From Arenibaculum pallidiluteum (lineage in GTDB: Bacteria > Pseudomonadota > Alphaproteobacteria > Azospirillales > Azospirillaceae), in the NCBI RefSeq assembly GCF_017355985.1, contig NZ_JAFIQU010000021.1, positions 33,618 to 97,617 of the forward strand: a DNA stretch of 64,000 nt, written 5' to 3'. The notes beneath the pieces were generated by a model. That model did not search any database, was not told the DNA's origin, and saw only the letters and a program-made list of their open reading frames with translations. How positions within the stretch are numbered: position 1 is the stretch's first letter; each line of letters begins with the position of its first letter. This document shows positions 20,666 through 28,350 of the stretch, piece after piece. The translations under genes and the position numbers were made by a program.

Positions 20666-21202
20666 ATGGACATCAGCAAGATCCCGGTCGGCAAGAACCC
20701 GCCTTGGGACGTCAACGTCATCATCGAGATTCCGCTCGGCGGCGAGCCCATCAAGTACGAGGTCGACAAGGAGTCCGGCGCACTCTACGTGGACCGGTTC
20801 CTGCACACGGCCATGTATTACCCCACCAACTACGGCTTCATCCCGCATACGCTGTCCGACGACGGCGACCCCTGCGATGTGATGGTGGTCGGCCGCAACG
20901 CCGTGATCCCCGGTGCCGTCCTGCGCTCGCGGCCGGTCGGCGTGCTGCTGATGGAGGACGAGTCCGGCGAGGACGAGAAGGTCCTGGCGGTTCCCGTGGA
21001 CAAGCTCCATCCCTTCTACACCAACATCCAGTCCTACAAGGACCTGCCGGACATCCTGGTCGACCAGATCGCGCACTTCTTCCAGCACTACAAGGACCTG
21101 GAGAAGGGCAAGTGGGTGAAGATCAAGCGCTGGGGCGACGCCGACGAGGCCGCTCGCGTGATCCAGGAATCCATCGACCGCTACGGCCGGAGCCAGTCGT
21201 GA
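20666..21202 (+). CDS. ppa: Inorganic pyrophosphatase
   Basis: Hydrolyses pyrophosphate to phosphate and drives biosynthetic reactions. It is a family I soluble enzyme of 178 residues. YEVDKESGALYVDRFLHTAM and YYPTNYGFIPHT are followed by the metal-binding signature DDGDPCDVMV (Asp66, Asp68, Asp71). KDLEKGKWVKIKRW is near the end. The ATG at 20666 has AGAGGA upstream; a longer frame exists but lacks homology. It is monocistronic, with a promoter at 20561-20589 and a hairpin after the stop. Confidence 0.98.
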   Translation: MDISKIPVGKNPPWDVNVIIEIPLGGEPIKYEVDKESGALYVDRFLHTAMYYPTNYGFIPHTLSDDGDPCDVMVVGRNAVIPGAVLRSRPVGVLLMEDESGEDEKVLAVPVDKLHPFYTNIQSYKDLPDILVDQIAHFFQHYKDLEKGKWVKIKRWGDADEAARVIQESIDRYGRSQS

Positions 21203-21207
21203 CCCCG

Positions 21208-21236
21208 GGGGCCCGGACCGCCGTGTCCGGGCCCCT
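21208..21236 (+). terminator. Hairpin downstream of ppa
   Basis: A perfect 11-bp stem (21208-21218 / 21225-21235, GGGGCCCGGAC) has a 6-base loop. There is no T run, so it may be rho-assisted. Confidence 0.5.
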
Positions 21237-21363
21237 GGCCGCCCGCGCGGAAAGCCCAGCGGGGCGGAGTACTTAGGAACTATCACCAAGTTGGTAGCCG
21301 CGCGGTCTCGACGCGGGGCGCGTCTTCTGGTTCGCTCGACGCCAGGGGAAGGGCGGGGGCGTG

Positions 21364-21732
21364 ATGCTGCGGGTGCTCGTTGTCGAGGACGAGATCCTCG
21401 TGCAGATGGGCTTGATCTGCTTCTTGGAGGCGCTGGGCCATCAGGTCTGCGGCGGCGCGGCGAACGCCGCCGACGCGGTCGCCCTGGCCGAGGAGCAGCG
21501 GCCGGACCTGGTCCTGATGGACATCCGGCTGGCCGCCGACGGGGACGGCGTGACCGTCGCGCAGGAGATCCGGGACCGCTGCGACATCCCCTCGGTCTTC
21601 ATCAGCGCCAATCTCGACAACGCCACCGTGGCGCGCGCCCGGCGGGCAAGGCCCCTGGCCTTCATCCACAAGCCCTTCGATCCCGGCGACCTGCAGCGGG
21701 TGCTCGAAGGCGCGGACGCCCCCCGGAGCTGA
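21364..21732 (+). CDS. Single-domain response regulator (receiver only)
   Basis: Phosphoacceptor protein of 122 residues with no output domain, acting by protein-protein contact like CheY or CpdR. The acidic pocket is Glu8-Asp9-Glu10 (LVVEDE), the phosphorylation site is Asp53 (LVLMDIRL), the switch residue Ser81 is in VFISAN and the conserved Lys103 is in FIHKPFDP. The motif pattern (VFISANLDN and IHKPF) matches receivers tied to alphaproteobacterial HWE/HisKA_2 kinase systems, but no kinase is nearby. A GTG directly precedes the ATG and could also serve. A hairpin overlaps the stop codon (21721-21729 / 21734-21743). Confidence 0.9.
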   Translation: MLRVLVVEDEILVQMGLICFLEALGHQVCGGAANAADAVALAEEQRPDLVLMDIRLAADGDGVTVAQEIRDRCDIPSVFISANLDNATVARARRARPLAFIHKPFDPGDLQRVLEGADAPRS

Positions 21733-21857
21733 GGCTCCCGGGGCGCGGCGGCCGCCGGCGCAGGAAATCCCGGCCGCTATCCCGCCAGAGTTGTGGGTTT
21801 CCTTCGGCTTTCCGGCCAATCTCTTAGGGACTCCCCTGATTGCGGGCGTCGCTGCCC

Positions 21858-21871
21858 GCACCATATGGTGC
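21858..21871. promoter_or_regulatory. 14-bp perfect palindrome upstream of the Pat-type gene
   Basis: GCACCATATGGTGC is a perfect palindrome overlapped on its left by the hairpin GCGGGC/GCCCGC (21842-21847 / 21854-21859). It is a candidate operator, 69 bases before the ATG at 21940. The core ACCATATGGT recurs at 37667-37676. Confidence 0.4.
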
Positions 21872-21939
21872 GCCGCACATGAACGGCGCCGCGGGTCCGA
21901 TCCGCCGGTGCGGCTCCATCGGTGTCCGGAGAGCAGGCC

Positions 21940-24636
21940 ATGACGATCCGAAATCTCGACTGCCTTCTGAAGCCCGGCTCGATCGCGCTGATCGGCGCCA
22001 GCAGGCGGCCCAAATCCGTCGGCGCGGTGGTTGCCCGCAACCTGTTCAACGCGGGATTCGACGGCCCCGTCATGCCGGTGAACCCGCACGAGCGGTCGAT
22101 CGAGGGCGTGCTCTGCTACAAGGGCGTGGACGATCTGCCGGTAACGCCGGACCTGGCGGTGATCTGCACGCCGCCGCCGACCGTTCCCGGCCTGATCGAC
22201 GAGCTCGGGCGCCGGGGCACGCGCGCCGCCGTAGTGATCACCGCCGGTTTCAGCGAATCGGGCGAGGAGGGGCGCCGGCTCCAGCAGGAAATGCTGGACG
22301 CCGCCAAGCCGCACCTGCTGCGCATCAGCGGCCCCAACTGCCTGGGCATCATGGTGCCCGGCCGCGGCATCAACGCCAGCTTCGTGCACGTGAATCCGCT
22401 CAAGGGCGACATCGCCTTCGTCGGGCAGTCGGGTGCCGTCGTCACCTCCATCGTCGACTGGGCGACCTCGCGCGGGATCGGCTTCAGCCACCTGATCTCG
22501 CTGGGCACCATGGCCGACGTGGACTTCGGCGACCTGCTGGACTACCTGGCCGCCGATCCCGGCACCCGCGCGATCCTCCTCTACATCGAGGCGATCACAA
22601 ACGCGCGCAAGTTCATGTCGGCGGCACGCGCCGCGGCGCGCCAGAAGCCCGTGATCGTGATCAAGGCCGGCCGCACCGACGAGGCGGCCAGGGCCGCGTC
22701 CAGCCACACGGGGGCGCTGGCCGGGTCAGACGACGTCTACGACGCGGCTTTCCGGCGCGCGGGCGTGCTGCGCGTGGACGGGCTGGGCGAGCTGTTCGCC
22801 GCGGCGGAGACCCTGGCCATGGGCGTCCAGATCCAGGGCGACCGACTGGCGATCCTGACCAATGGCGGAGGCATCGGCGTGCTCGCCACCGACACGCTGA
22901 TCCAGTCGGGGGGCCGGCTGGCCGGCATCGACGAGGCCGTGATGCAGCGCCTGGACTCCGTCCTGCCGGCGACCTGGAGCCGCGGCAATCCCGTCGACAT
23001 CATCGGCGACGCCCCGGGCAAGCGCTATGCGGATGCCCTCGGCGCGCTGCTGGACGACCGCAGCAATGACGCGATCCTGATCCTGAACTGCCCGACGGCG
23101 GTCGCCGATTCGACCGAGGCCGCCCAGGCCTGCATCCAGGCGATGAAGGGGCGCCGCCACCCGGTCCTGACGAGCTGGCTCGGCGAGGCCGGGGCGGCCG
23201 AGGCGCGGCGGCTCTTCGCGGCGAACCGTATCCCGAGCTACGAGACGCCGGGGCAGGCGGTGCGCGCCTTCATGCACCTCGTGAACTTCCGCCGGAACCA
23301 GGAGCTGCTGATGGAGACGCCGGCGAGCGTCCCCGAGCAGTTCACGGCCGACGAGGCGGCGGCCAGGACCATCATCGACGCGGCCCTCGCCGAGGACAGG
23401 GCCTGGCTCTCGGAGTTCGAGGCCAAGCAGGTCCTGAGGGCCTACGGCATCCCAGTGGTCGAGACGCTGACGGCGCGCACCCCCGAGGAGGCCATGGAGG
23501 CCGCCCGCCAGATCGGCGGCATGGTGGCCCTGAAGATCATGTCGCCGGACATCCTCCACAAATCCGATGTCGGCGGCGTCGCGCTCAGGATCAAGACGCC
23601 CGAGGAGGTCTGCGCCAAGGCCCACGCCATGCTCGAGCGCGTGCGCCAGCTCAAGCCCGATGCCCGGATCGAGGGCTTCACCGTGCAGGAGATGGCCTCG
23701 CGCCCCGACGCTCATGAGCTGATCCTGGGCGTCGCCGACGACGTCCTGTTCGGCCCGGTGATCCTGTTCGGGCAGGGCGGCACCGCGGTCGAGGTGCTCG
23801 CGGACAAGGCGCTGGGCCTGCCGCCGCTGAACATGCATCTGGCCTGCGACATGATGAGCCGCACCCGGGTGTGGAAGCTGATGCAGGGCTACAGGGGCCG
23901 GCCAGCCGCGGCCATCCACCAGGTTGCGCTGATCCTGGTGAAGATCAGCCAGCTCCTGACCGACTTCGCCGAGGTCGCGGAGCTGGACATCAACCCGCTT
24001 CTCGCCGATGAGGCGGGGGTTCTCGCGCTGGACGCGCGGATCCGGGTGCAGCGCCCCAAGGTCGCCTCGACCCGGCGCCTGGCGATCCGCCCCTATCCCA
24101 AGCGGCTGGAGCACCGCGTGTCCCTGCGCGACGGGCGCAGCTTCCTGGTCAGGCCGATCCGGCCCGAGGACGAGCCGGCCATGCATGCGATGTTCGAGCA
24201 GATGACGCCCGAGGACGTGCGGCTGCGCTTCTTCGCGCCCATCAAGCGCATGTCGCACCAGATGGCCGCCAAGTTCACGCAGATCGACTACGACCGGGAG
24301 ATGGCGCTCGCCGCCTTCGCCCCCGCCGAGGACGGCCGCGGCGAGGTCATGTACGGCGTCGTGCGCATCGCGGCCGATCCCGACAACCAGAAGGCCGAAT
24401 ACGCCGTGATGGTCCGCTCCGACATGAAGGGGCTCGGGCTCGGCTACGCGCTGATGAGCGCGATCCTGGACTACGCGCGCGAGCGCGGGATCCAGGAAGT
24501 GTTCGGCGAGGTCCTGCGCGAGAACACCAACATGCTGGCGCTTTGCGCCGACCTCGGCTTCACCCGGCGCGAGCACCGCGACGAGCCCGGCGTCGTCGAG
24601 GTGCGCAAGGTCTTCCTGGACCGGCCGGCGGCCTGA
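21940..24636 (+). CDS. Pat-type protein lysine acetyltransferase (acyl-CoA synthetase-like + GNAT)
   Basis: 898-residue fusion resembling Pat/PatZ, which acetylates and silences acetyl-CoA synthetase and other enzymes. Residues 1-450 are the CoA-binding and ligase half of NDP-forming acyl-CoA synthetases (SIALIGASRRPKSVGAVVA, ISGPNCLGIMVPG, FVGQSGAVVTSIVDWA). Residues 480-700 are the ATP-grasp part (AYGIPVVETLTARTPEEA, VALKIMSPDILHKSDVGGV). Residues about 735-895 are a GNAT domain, with the acetyl-CoA loop RSDMKGLGLGYALMSAIL. His256 in ASSHTGALAG aligns with the phospho-histidine of active synthetases. ATG 21940 follows GGAGAG. It is a single gene. Confidence 0.9.
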   Translation: MTIRNLDCLLKPGSIALIGASRRPKSVGAVVARNLFNAGFDGPVMPVNPHERSIEGVLCYKGVDDLPVTPDLAVICTPPPTVPGLIDELGRRGTRAAVVITAGFSESGEEGRRLQQEMLDAAKPHLLRISGPNCLGIMVPGRGINASFVHVNPLKGDIAFVGQSGAVVTSIVDWATSRGIGFSHLISLGTMADVDFGDLLDYLAADPGTRAILLYIEAITNARKFMSAARAAARQKPVIVIKAGRTDEAARAASSHTGALAGSDDVYDAAFRRAGVLRVDGLGELFAAAETLAMGVQIQGDRLAILTNGGGIGVLATDTLIQSGGRLAGIDEAVMQRLDSVLPATWSRGNPVDIIGDAPGKRYADALGALLDDRSNDAILILNCPTAVADSTEAAQACIQAMKGRRHPVLTSWLGEAGAAEARRLFAANRIPSYETPGQAVRAFMHLVNFRRNQELLMETPASVPEQFTADEAAARTIIDAALAEDRAWLSEFEAKQVLRAYGIPVVETLTARTPEEAMEAARQIGGMVALKIMSPDILHKSDVGGVALRIKTPEEVCAKAHAMLERVRQLKPDARIEGFTVQEMASRPDAHELILGVADDVLFGPVILFGQGGTAVEVLADKALGLPPLNMHLACDMMSRTRVWKLMQGYRGRPAAAIHQVALILVKISQLLTDFAEVAELDINPLLADEAGVLALDARIRVQRPKVASTRRLAIRPYPKRLEHRVSLRDGRSFLVRPIRPEDEPAMHAMFEQMTPEDVRLRFFAPIKRMSHQMAAKFTQIDYDREMALAAFAPAEDGRGEVMYGVVRIAADPDNQKAEYAVMVRSDMKGLGLGYALMSAILDYARERGIQEVFGEVLRENTNMLALCADLGFTRREHRDEPGVVEVRKVFLDRPAA

Positions 24637-24683
24637 CCCGCCCCGCCGCGCCCAGGGGCTTCCGGCCGCGACTGGCCGGGAGC

Positions 24684-26096
24684 TCAGGCGACGGCGCTGC
24701 GCGGCATCCGGCGGCCGATATGCTCGGCAAGGGCGCTGACCTGCCGGCGGATGTCGGGAACGGCCGTGCTCTCCCAGTAGAGGGAGCGGGTCGGCGGGCC
24801 GGCCACGAAGAGCGTGTCCGACGGCAGGCCGTCGGCCCCGATCAGGGCGCCGTCGGCGGCGATCGCCACCGACAGGCCCAGCGTGTCCCGCACGGCGAGG
24901 CCCCGGGCCACCAGCGCGCGGGGCAGCGGATCGGGAAGGCGCGACCAGTCGCCCGCGGGCCCCGTGCAGTTCAGGATGCGGGCGACCGCCACCGTCTCCG
25001 GGGCGCCGGCCCCGCGGGGCCGGAAGGTCACCAGCGCGCCGCCGGGACCGGGCACGGCCGCGACCGGGCGCCCGGCGCGGATCCGCAGCCGCCCCTCTGC
25101 CGTCGCCCGCGCGATCCGTTCGCCCACGGCCGGGGCCAGCCGGTGCCGGTGCACGTCCCACCAGGGCCGCAGGTGCCGCAACAGCCGGTCCTGGCAGGCG
25201 CGATCCAGCGAGAGCCAGAGATCCTGGGTCCGTGGCCGCAGCGAATCGACGACCTCGCGCCAGTCGCCCCGCTCGGCCACGGCTCGCCGCACCGTCCGCA
25301 CCAGGGCCGTGGCGGGGCCGGCGGCCAGGCCCTCGGGCGGCGGACCCGCGGCATCGCCCCGCGCGGTGTGGGCCAGCGGGGCCAAGCCACGCCGCGACAG
25401 CGCGAGCACGGGCCCGCGGTGGCCTCGGTCCTCGAGCGAGAGCACCATGTCGACCATGGTGAGCCCTGTTCCCGCCAGGAGCACGGGCGCATCGGCGTCG
25501 AGCCCGTCCAGCGCGTCGGGCGCCCAGGGATCGTTGCGATAGGCCGCGCCCGCCCCGGCCAGGGCCGAAAGCGGCTGCGGCGCGGCATTGCCGACCGCGA
25601 GCACCGCGGCATGCGCCAGGATATGGGGGCCGGCCTCCATGTGCAGGACGACGCCTTTGGTCCCCGGGCCCGCCACCGGCTCGATGTCGGTCACGGAGCC
25701 GACGATGCGGCGCAGCCGTCCGGGCCAGCGCGCCTCCGCCTCGGCCAGCAGCCCCTCGAGATAGCGGCCATAGGCCCGGCGCGGCGCGAAGCTGCGGGAA
25801 TCGGCCGTGCCCGCGAGCATCCCGGCCTCCGCCGGGTGGGCGCGCAGCCAGGCCGTGAAATGGTCCGGCCTGTCCGGGAAGGCGCTCATGTTGCCGGCCG
25901 GCACGTTCAGAAGGTGGCTGGCATTCGGCGTGCCGTAGGCGAGCCCCCGCCCGAACCGGCCGCTGCGCTCGATCAGCAGGACGGGGGTCTCGGGACCGCA
26001 GGTGTCCAGGAGATGGATGGCCGCCAGCGTTCCGCTGAAGCCTGCCCCGACGACGGCGATGCCTGCAGGGTGTTCGGCCGAGGCTGATGGCGGCAT
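24684..26096 (-). CDS. FAD/NAD(P)-binding oxidoreductase-like protein
   Basis: Flavin-binding protein of 470 residues. The Rossmann motif GIAVVGAGFSGTLAAIHLL is at residues 12-30, followed by LLNVPAGNMSAFPDRPDHF, a signature of the FAD-NAD(P)-binding_9 group. A second dinucleotide motif is LLAGTGLTMVDMVLSLEDRG (about residue 210). The C-terminal SDTLFVAGPPTRSLYWESTA closes the FAD site. Relatives include uncharacterised hydroxyacylglutathione- or pyridine-nucleotide-linked enzymes; the substrate is unknown. It is a single gene convergent with the Pat-type gene. Confidence 0.85.
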   Translation of the reverse strand: MPPSASAEHPAGIAVVGAGFSGTLAAIHLLDTCGPETPVLLIERSGRFGRGLAYGTPNASHLLNVPAGNMSAFPDRPDHFTAWLRAHPAEAGMLAGTADSRSFAPRRAYGRYLEGLLAEAEARWPGRLRRIVGSVTDIEPVAGPGTKGVVLHMEAGPHILAHAAVLAVGNAAPQPLSALAGAGAAYRNDPWAPDALDGLDADAPVLLAGTGLTMVDMVLSLEDRGHRGPVLALSRRGLAPLAHTARGDAAGPPPEGLAAGPATALVRTVRRAVAERGDWREVVDSLRPRTQDLWLSLDRACQDRLLRHLRPWWDVHRHRLAPAVGERIARATAEGRLRIRAGRPVAAVPGPGGALVTFRPRGAGAPETVAVARILNCTGPAGDWSRLPDPLPRALVARGLAVRDTLGLSVAIAADGALIGADGLPSDTLFVAGPPTRSLYWESTAVPDIRRQVSALAEHIGRRMPRSAVA

Positions 26097-26235
26097 GAGG
26101 GTCCCGTGGTTGTGTCCGGCCCCGAGCCTACGTGCCGGGCCGGGAATTCACAAGCCGTTGCGGGGAAAAGGTGCTTTCGGGGGATGCCGGATTCGCGAAG
26201 GGACGCGCGCCCGGAGCCTCGTCCGAAACCGGGGC

Positions 26236-26535
26236 TCAGCCCTCGTCGCGGTGGCGCCAGATCTCGCGCCGGACCTGCTTCCAGACCGCCGAGGCGAGAT
26301 AGACGTAGCCGAAGCCGATGGCATTCAGGACCAGCACGACCATGATCATGCCGATCTTGGACTGCCGGTCCAGGAAGTCCCGGAGCGTCCCATTCAGGTG
26401 CAGGACGATCGCGAGCGCGATGGTGCCCCCGATCAGCAGGACGGCCAGGGTCGCGCGCGACAGCGTCCCGGCGCGCCGCCGGATGCGGACGCGTTGGCCC
26501 TCGGGGGCCTGGGGGGCATGGCGCAGCTCGTCCAT
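26236..26535 (-). CDS. Small two-helix membrane protein, 99 aa
   Basis: A basic N-terminal tail (HAPQAPEGQRVRIRRR) is followed by two membrane segments, LAVLLIGGTIALAIVLHLNG (about 30-49) and IGMIMVVLVLNAIGFGYVYL (about 61-80), then a basic C-terminal tail KQVRREIWRHRDEG. No known family is recognised. The ATG is at 26535. A perfect TATAAT (26550-26545 on the minus strand) ends only ten bases before it, so transcription from there would give a nearly leaderless message. It is 44 bases downstream of the 2-hydroxyacid dehydrogenase. Confidence 0.7.
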   Translation of the reverse strand: MDELRHAPQAPEGQRVRIRRRAGTLSRATLAVLLIGGTIALAIVLHLNGTLRDFLDRQSKIGMIMVVLVLNAIGFGYVYLASAVWKQVRREIWRHRDEG

Positions 26536-26544
26536 CGGTCCCGC

Positions 26545-26550
26545 ATTATA
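26545..26550 (-). promoter_or_regulatory. Consensus -10 hexamer before the 99-aa membrane protein
   Basis: TATAAT on the minus strand, 9-10 bases from the ATG. No good -35 was found at 16-18 bases. A leaderless or very short leader would result. Confidence 0.3.
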
Positions 26551-26579
26551 GACCGAAGCCCGCCTGCCGCACGAGTGGA

Positions 26580-27569
26580 TCAGAGCATCGCTTCGATCAC
26601 GCGGTCCGGCGGCGCATGGCCGTCCACGAAGGTCTTCACGTTGATGATCACCTTCTCGCCCATGTCGATGCGCCCCTCGATCGTGGCCGAGCCCATATGC
26701 GGCAGCAGCACGACGTTCTCGAGGTTGCGCAGCTTGGGACTGACGGCGGGCTCGTGCTCGAAGACGTCGAGCCCGGCGCCGGCGAGCTCGCCCTTCTCCA
26801 GCATCCGGGTCAGGGCATTCTCGTCGATGACCTCGCCGCGTGCCGTGTTGACGAGATAGCAGTGCGGGCGCATCAGCTTCAGCCGGCGCGCCGAGAGCAG
26901 GTGGTAGGTGGCCGGCGTGTGCGGGCAGTTGACCGAGACGACGTCCATCCGGGCCAGCATCTGGTCCAGGCTGTCCCAGTAGGTCGCCTCCAGCTCGGCC
27001 TCCACCTCGGGATGGACGCGCCGGCGGTTGTGGTAGTGGATCGACAGGCCGAAGCCGCGGGCGCGGCGCGCCAGCGCCTGGCCGATCCTTCCCATCCCGA
27101 CGATGCCGAGCCGCTTGCCCCACAGCCGGTGGCCCAGCATGGTGGTCGGCCCCCAGCCGTTCCATTCGCCCGAGCGCACCAGCCGCTCGCCCTCGGCGAT
27201 CCGGCGCGAGACCGCCAGGATCAGCGCCATGGTCATGTCGGCGGTGTCCTCGGTCAGGACGCCGGGCGTGTTGGTGACCGTGATCCCGCGCTGGCGCGCC
27301 GTCTTCAGGTCGATATGGTCGACGCCGGTGCCGAACGATGCAACCAGGCGGAGCTGCGGCCCGGCCTCCGCCAGAATCCGCGCGTCGATCCGGTCGGTCA
27401 CCGTCGGCACCAGTACGTCGGCGACCCGGACCGCCTCGATCAGCTGCTCCGCCGACATCGGAGCGTCCTCGATGTTCAGGCGGGTATCGAACAGCTCCAT
27501 CATCCGCGTCTCGATCACGTCCGGCAGCTTGCGGGTGACCACGACCAGCGGCTTCTTCTTCTCGGACAT
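26580..27569 (-). CDS. D-2-hydroxyacid dehydrogenase (glyoxylate reductase-like)
   Basis: NAD(P)H-dependent reductase of 2-oxoacids, 329 residues. The nucleotide-binding motif LGIVGMGRIGQALARRARGF is at about 154-173. The catalytic residues appear in context: Arg in LVNTARGEVIDENAL, Glu in AGLDVFEHEPAVSPKL and His in VVLLPHMGSATIEGR. SFGTGVDHIDLKTARQRGI lies at residues 78-96. The family covers glyoxylate, hydroxypyruvate and phenylpyruvate reductases; the pattern fits the GyaR-type, but the substrate is not fixed by sequence. The ATG at 27569 has GGTGGAG upstream. It is divergent from the SH3-domain gene. Confidence 0.9.
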   Translation of the reverse strand: MSEKKKPLVVVTRKLPDVIETRMMELFDTRLNIEDAPMSAEQLIEAVRVADVLVPTVTDRIDARILAEAGPQLRLVASFGTGVDHIDLKTARQRGITVTNTPGVLTEDTADMTMALILAVSRRIAEGERLVRSGEWNGWGPTTMLGHRLWGKRLGIVGMGRIGQALARRARGFGLSIHYHNRRRVHPEVEAELEATYWDSLDQMLARMDVVSVNCPHTPATYHLLSARRLKLMRPHCYLVNTARGEVIDENALTRMLEKGELAGAGLDVFEHEPAVSPKLRNLENVVLLPHMGSATIEGRIDMGEKVIINVKTFVDGHAPPDRVIEAML

Positions 27570-27683
27570 CGGGGCTGCTCCACCAGGGCTCGGTCGATTC
27601 CCTATCAAGCGTTCCTGCGGCTTGTCCAGCGGCGCCACGGCGCAACACCCCTGTGGAATCCGGGGTGCGGCCCGCACCGCGCC

Positions 27684-27713
27684 TTGACCGGCCGGGGCCG
27701 CTGAACCTAATCC
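27684..27713 (+). promoter_or_regulatory. Promoter of the SH3-domain protein gene
   Basis: TTGACC (27684-27689) with TAATCC (27708-27713) at 18-base spacing, about 42 bases before the TTG start. Confidence 0.5.
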
Positions 27714-27754
27714 TTCGGCGCAGAGATTTACCCATTCCGGCGGAGCCGATCTCC

Positions 27755-28276
27755 TTGCCCACCCGAATCGCCCTCGCGGCGACCCTGATCCTCGGTCTTT
27801 TCGCCGCACCCGCCGCCCTCGGCGCGGGCGACGGCGCCGGCGCGAGCGCCATCAAGCGGTCCGGCCTCCCCCTGCCGCGCTTCGTCACCCTGCGTTCGGC
27901 CGAGGTCAACGTGCGGACCGGCCCGGGCACCCAGTATCCCGTCGAATGGGTCTTCGTGCGCAAGGACCTGCCGGTGGAGATCACCACCGAGTTCGACACC
28001 TGGCGCCGCATCCGCGACGCCGAGGGGACCGAGGGCTGGGTCCACCAGAGCATGCTGTCGGGCAAGCGTGGGGTCGTCGTGACCGGCCAGGTCCGCAGCC
28101 TGCGCCGCTCGCCCGGTGCCACCGCCGCGGTGGTGGCGCGGGTCGAGCCCGGCGTCATGGGCACGCTGCGCAAGTGCCAGGACCAGTGGTGCGAGGTCGA
28201 CCTCGAAGGCTATCGCGGCTGGCTGAACCGCGCCGAGTTCTGGGGCGTCTACCCCGACGAGGCCGTCGACGACTGA
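27755..28276 (+). CDS. Secreted bacterial SH3-domain protein
   Basis: Periplasmic protein of 173 residues. The N-terminal signal peptide is LPTRIALAATLILGLFAAPA followed by ALGAG. Two SH3b-like modules follow: LRSAEVNVRTGPGTQYPVEW to WRRIRDAEGTEGWVHQSMLS (about residues 45-110) and GQVRSLRRSPGATAAVVARV to QDQWCEVDLEGYRGWLNRAE (about 112-165). Such domains bind cell wall or proteins; the partner is unknown. The start is uncertain: TTG at 27755 gives a perfect signal peptide and has CGGAG upstream, while longer forms would begin with a Pro/Arg-rich stretch. A 19-bp terminator hairpin overlaps the stop. Confidence 0.82.
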   Translation: MPTRIALAATLILGLFAAPAALGAGDGAGASAIKRSGLPLPRFVTLRSAEVNVRTGPGTQYPVEWVFVRKDLPVEITTEFDTWRRIRDAEGTEGWVHQSMLSGKRGVVVTGQVRSLRRSPGATAAVVARVEPGVMGTLRKCQDQWCEVDLEGYRGWLNRAEFWGVYPDEAVDD

Positions 28277-28319
28277 CAGGGGCGGGAGCCGGGTGTCCAC
28301 CCGGCTCCCGCCCCTGTCG
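28274..28319. terminator. Long perfect hairpin between the SH3 and M20 genes
   Basis: A perfect 19-bp stem (28275-28293 / 28300-28318) starts inside the SH3 gene stop codon, with a 6-base loop whose ends also pair. It lies between convergent genes. No T run follows. Confidence 0.7.
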
Positions 28320-28350
28320 CCGGTCTTCCCTCTTGCGTCTCTGATCGGGC

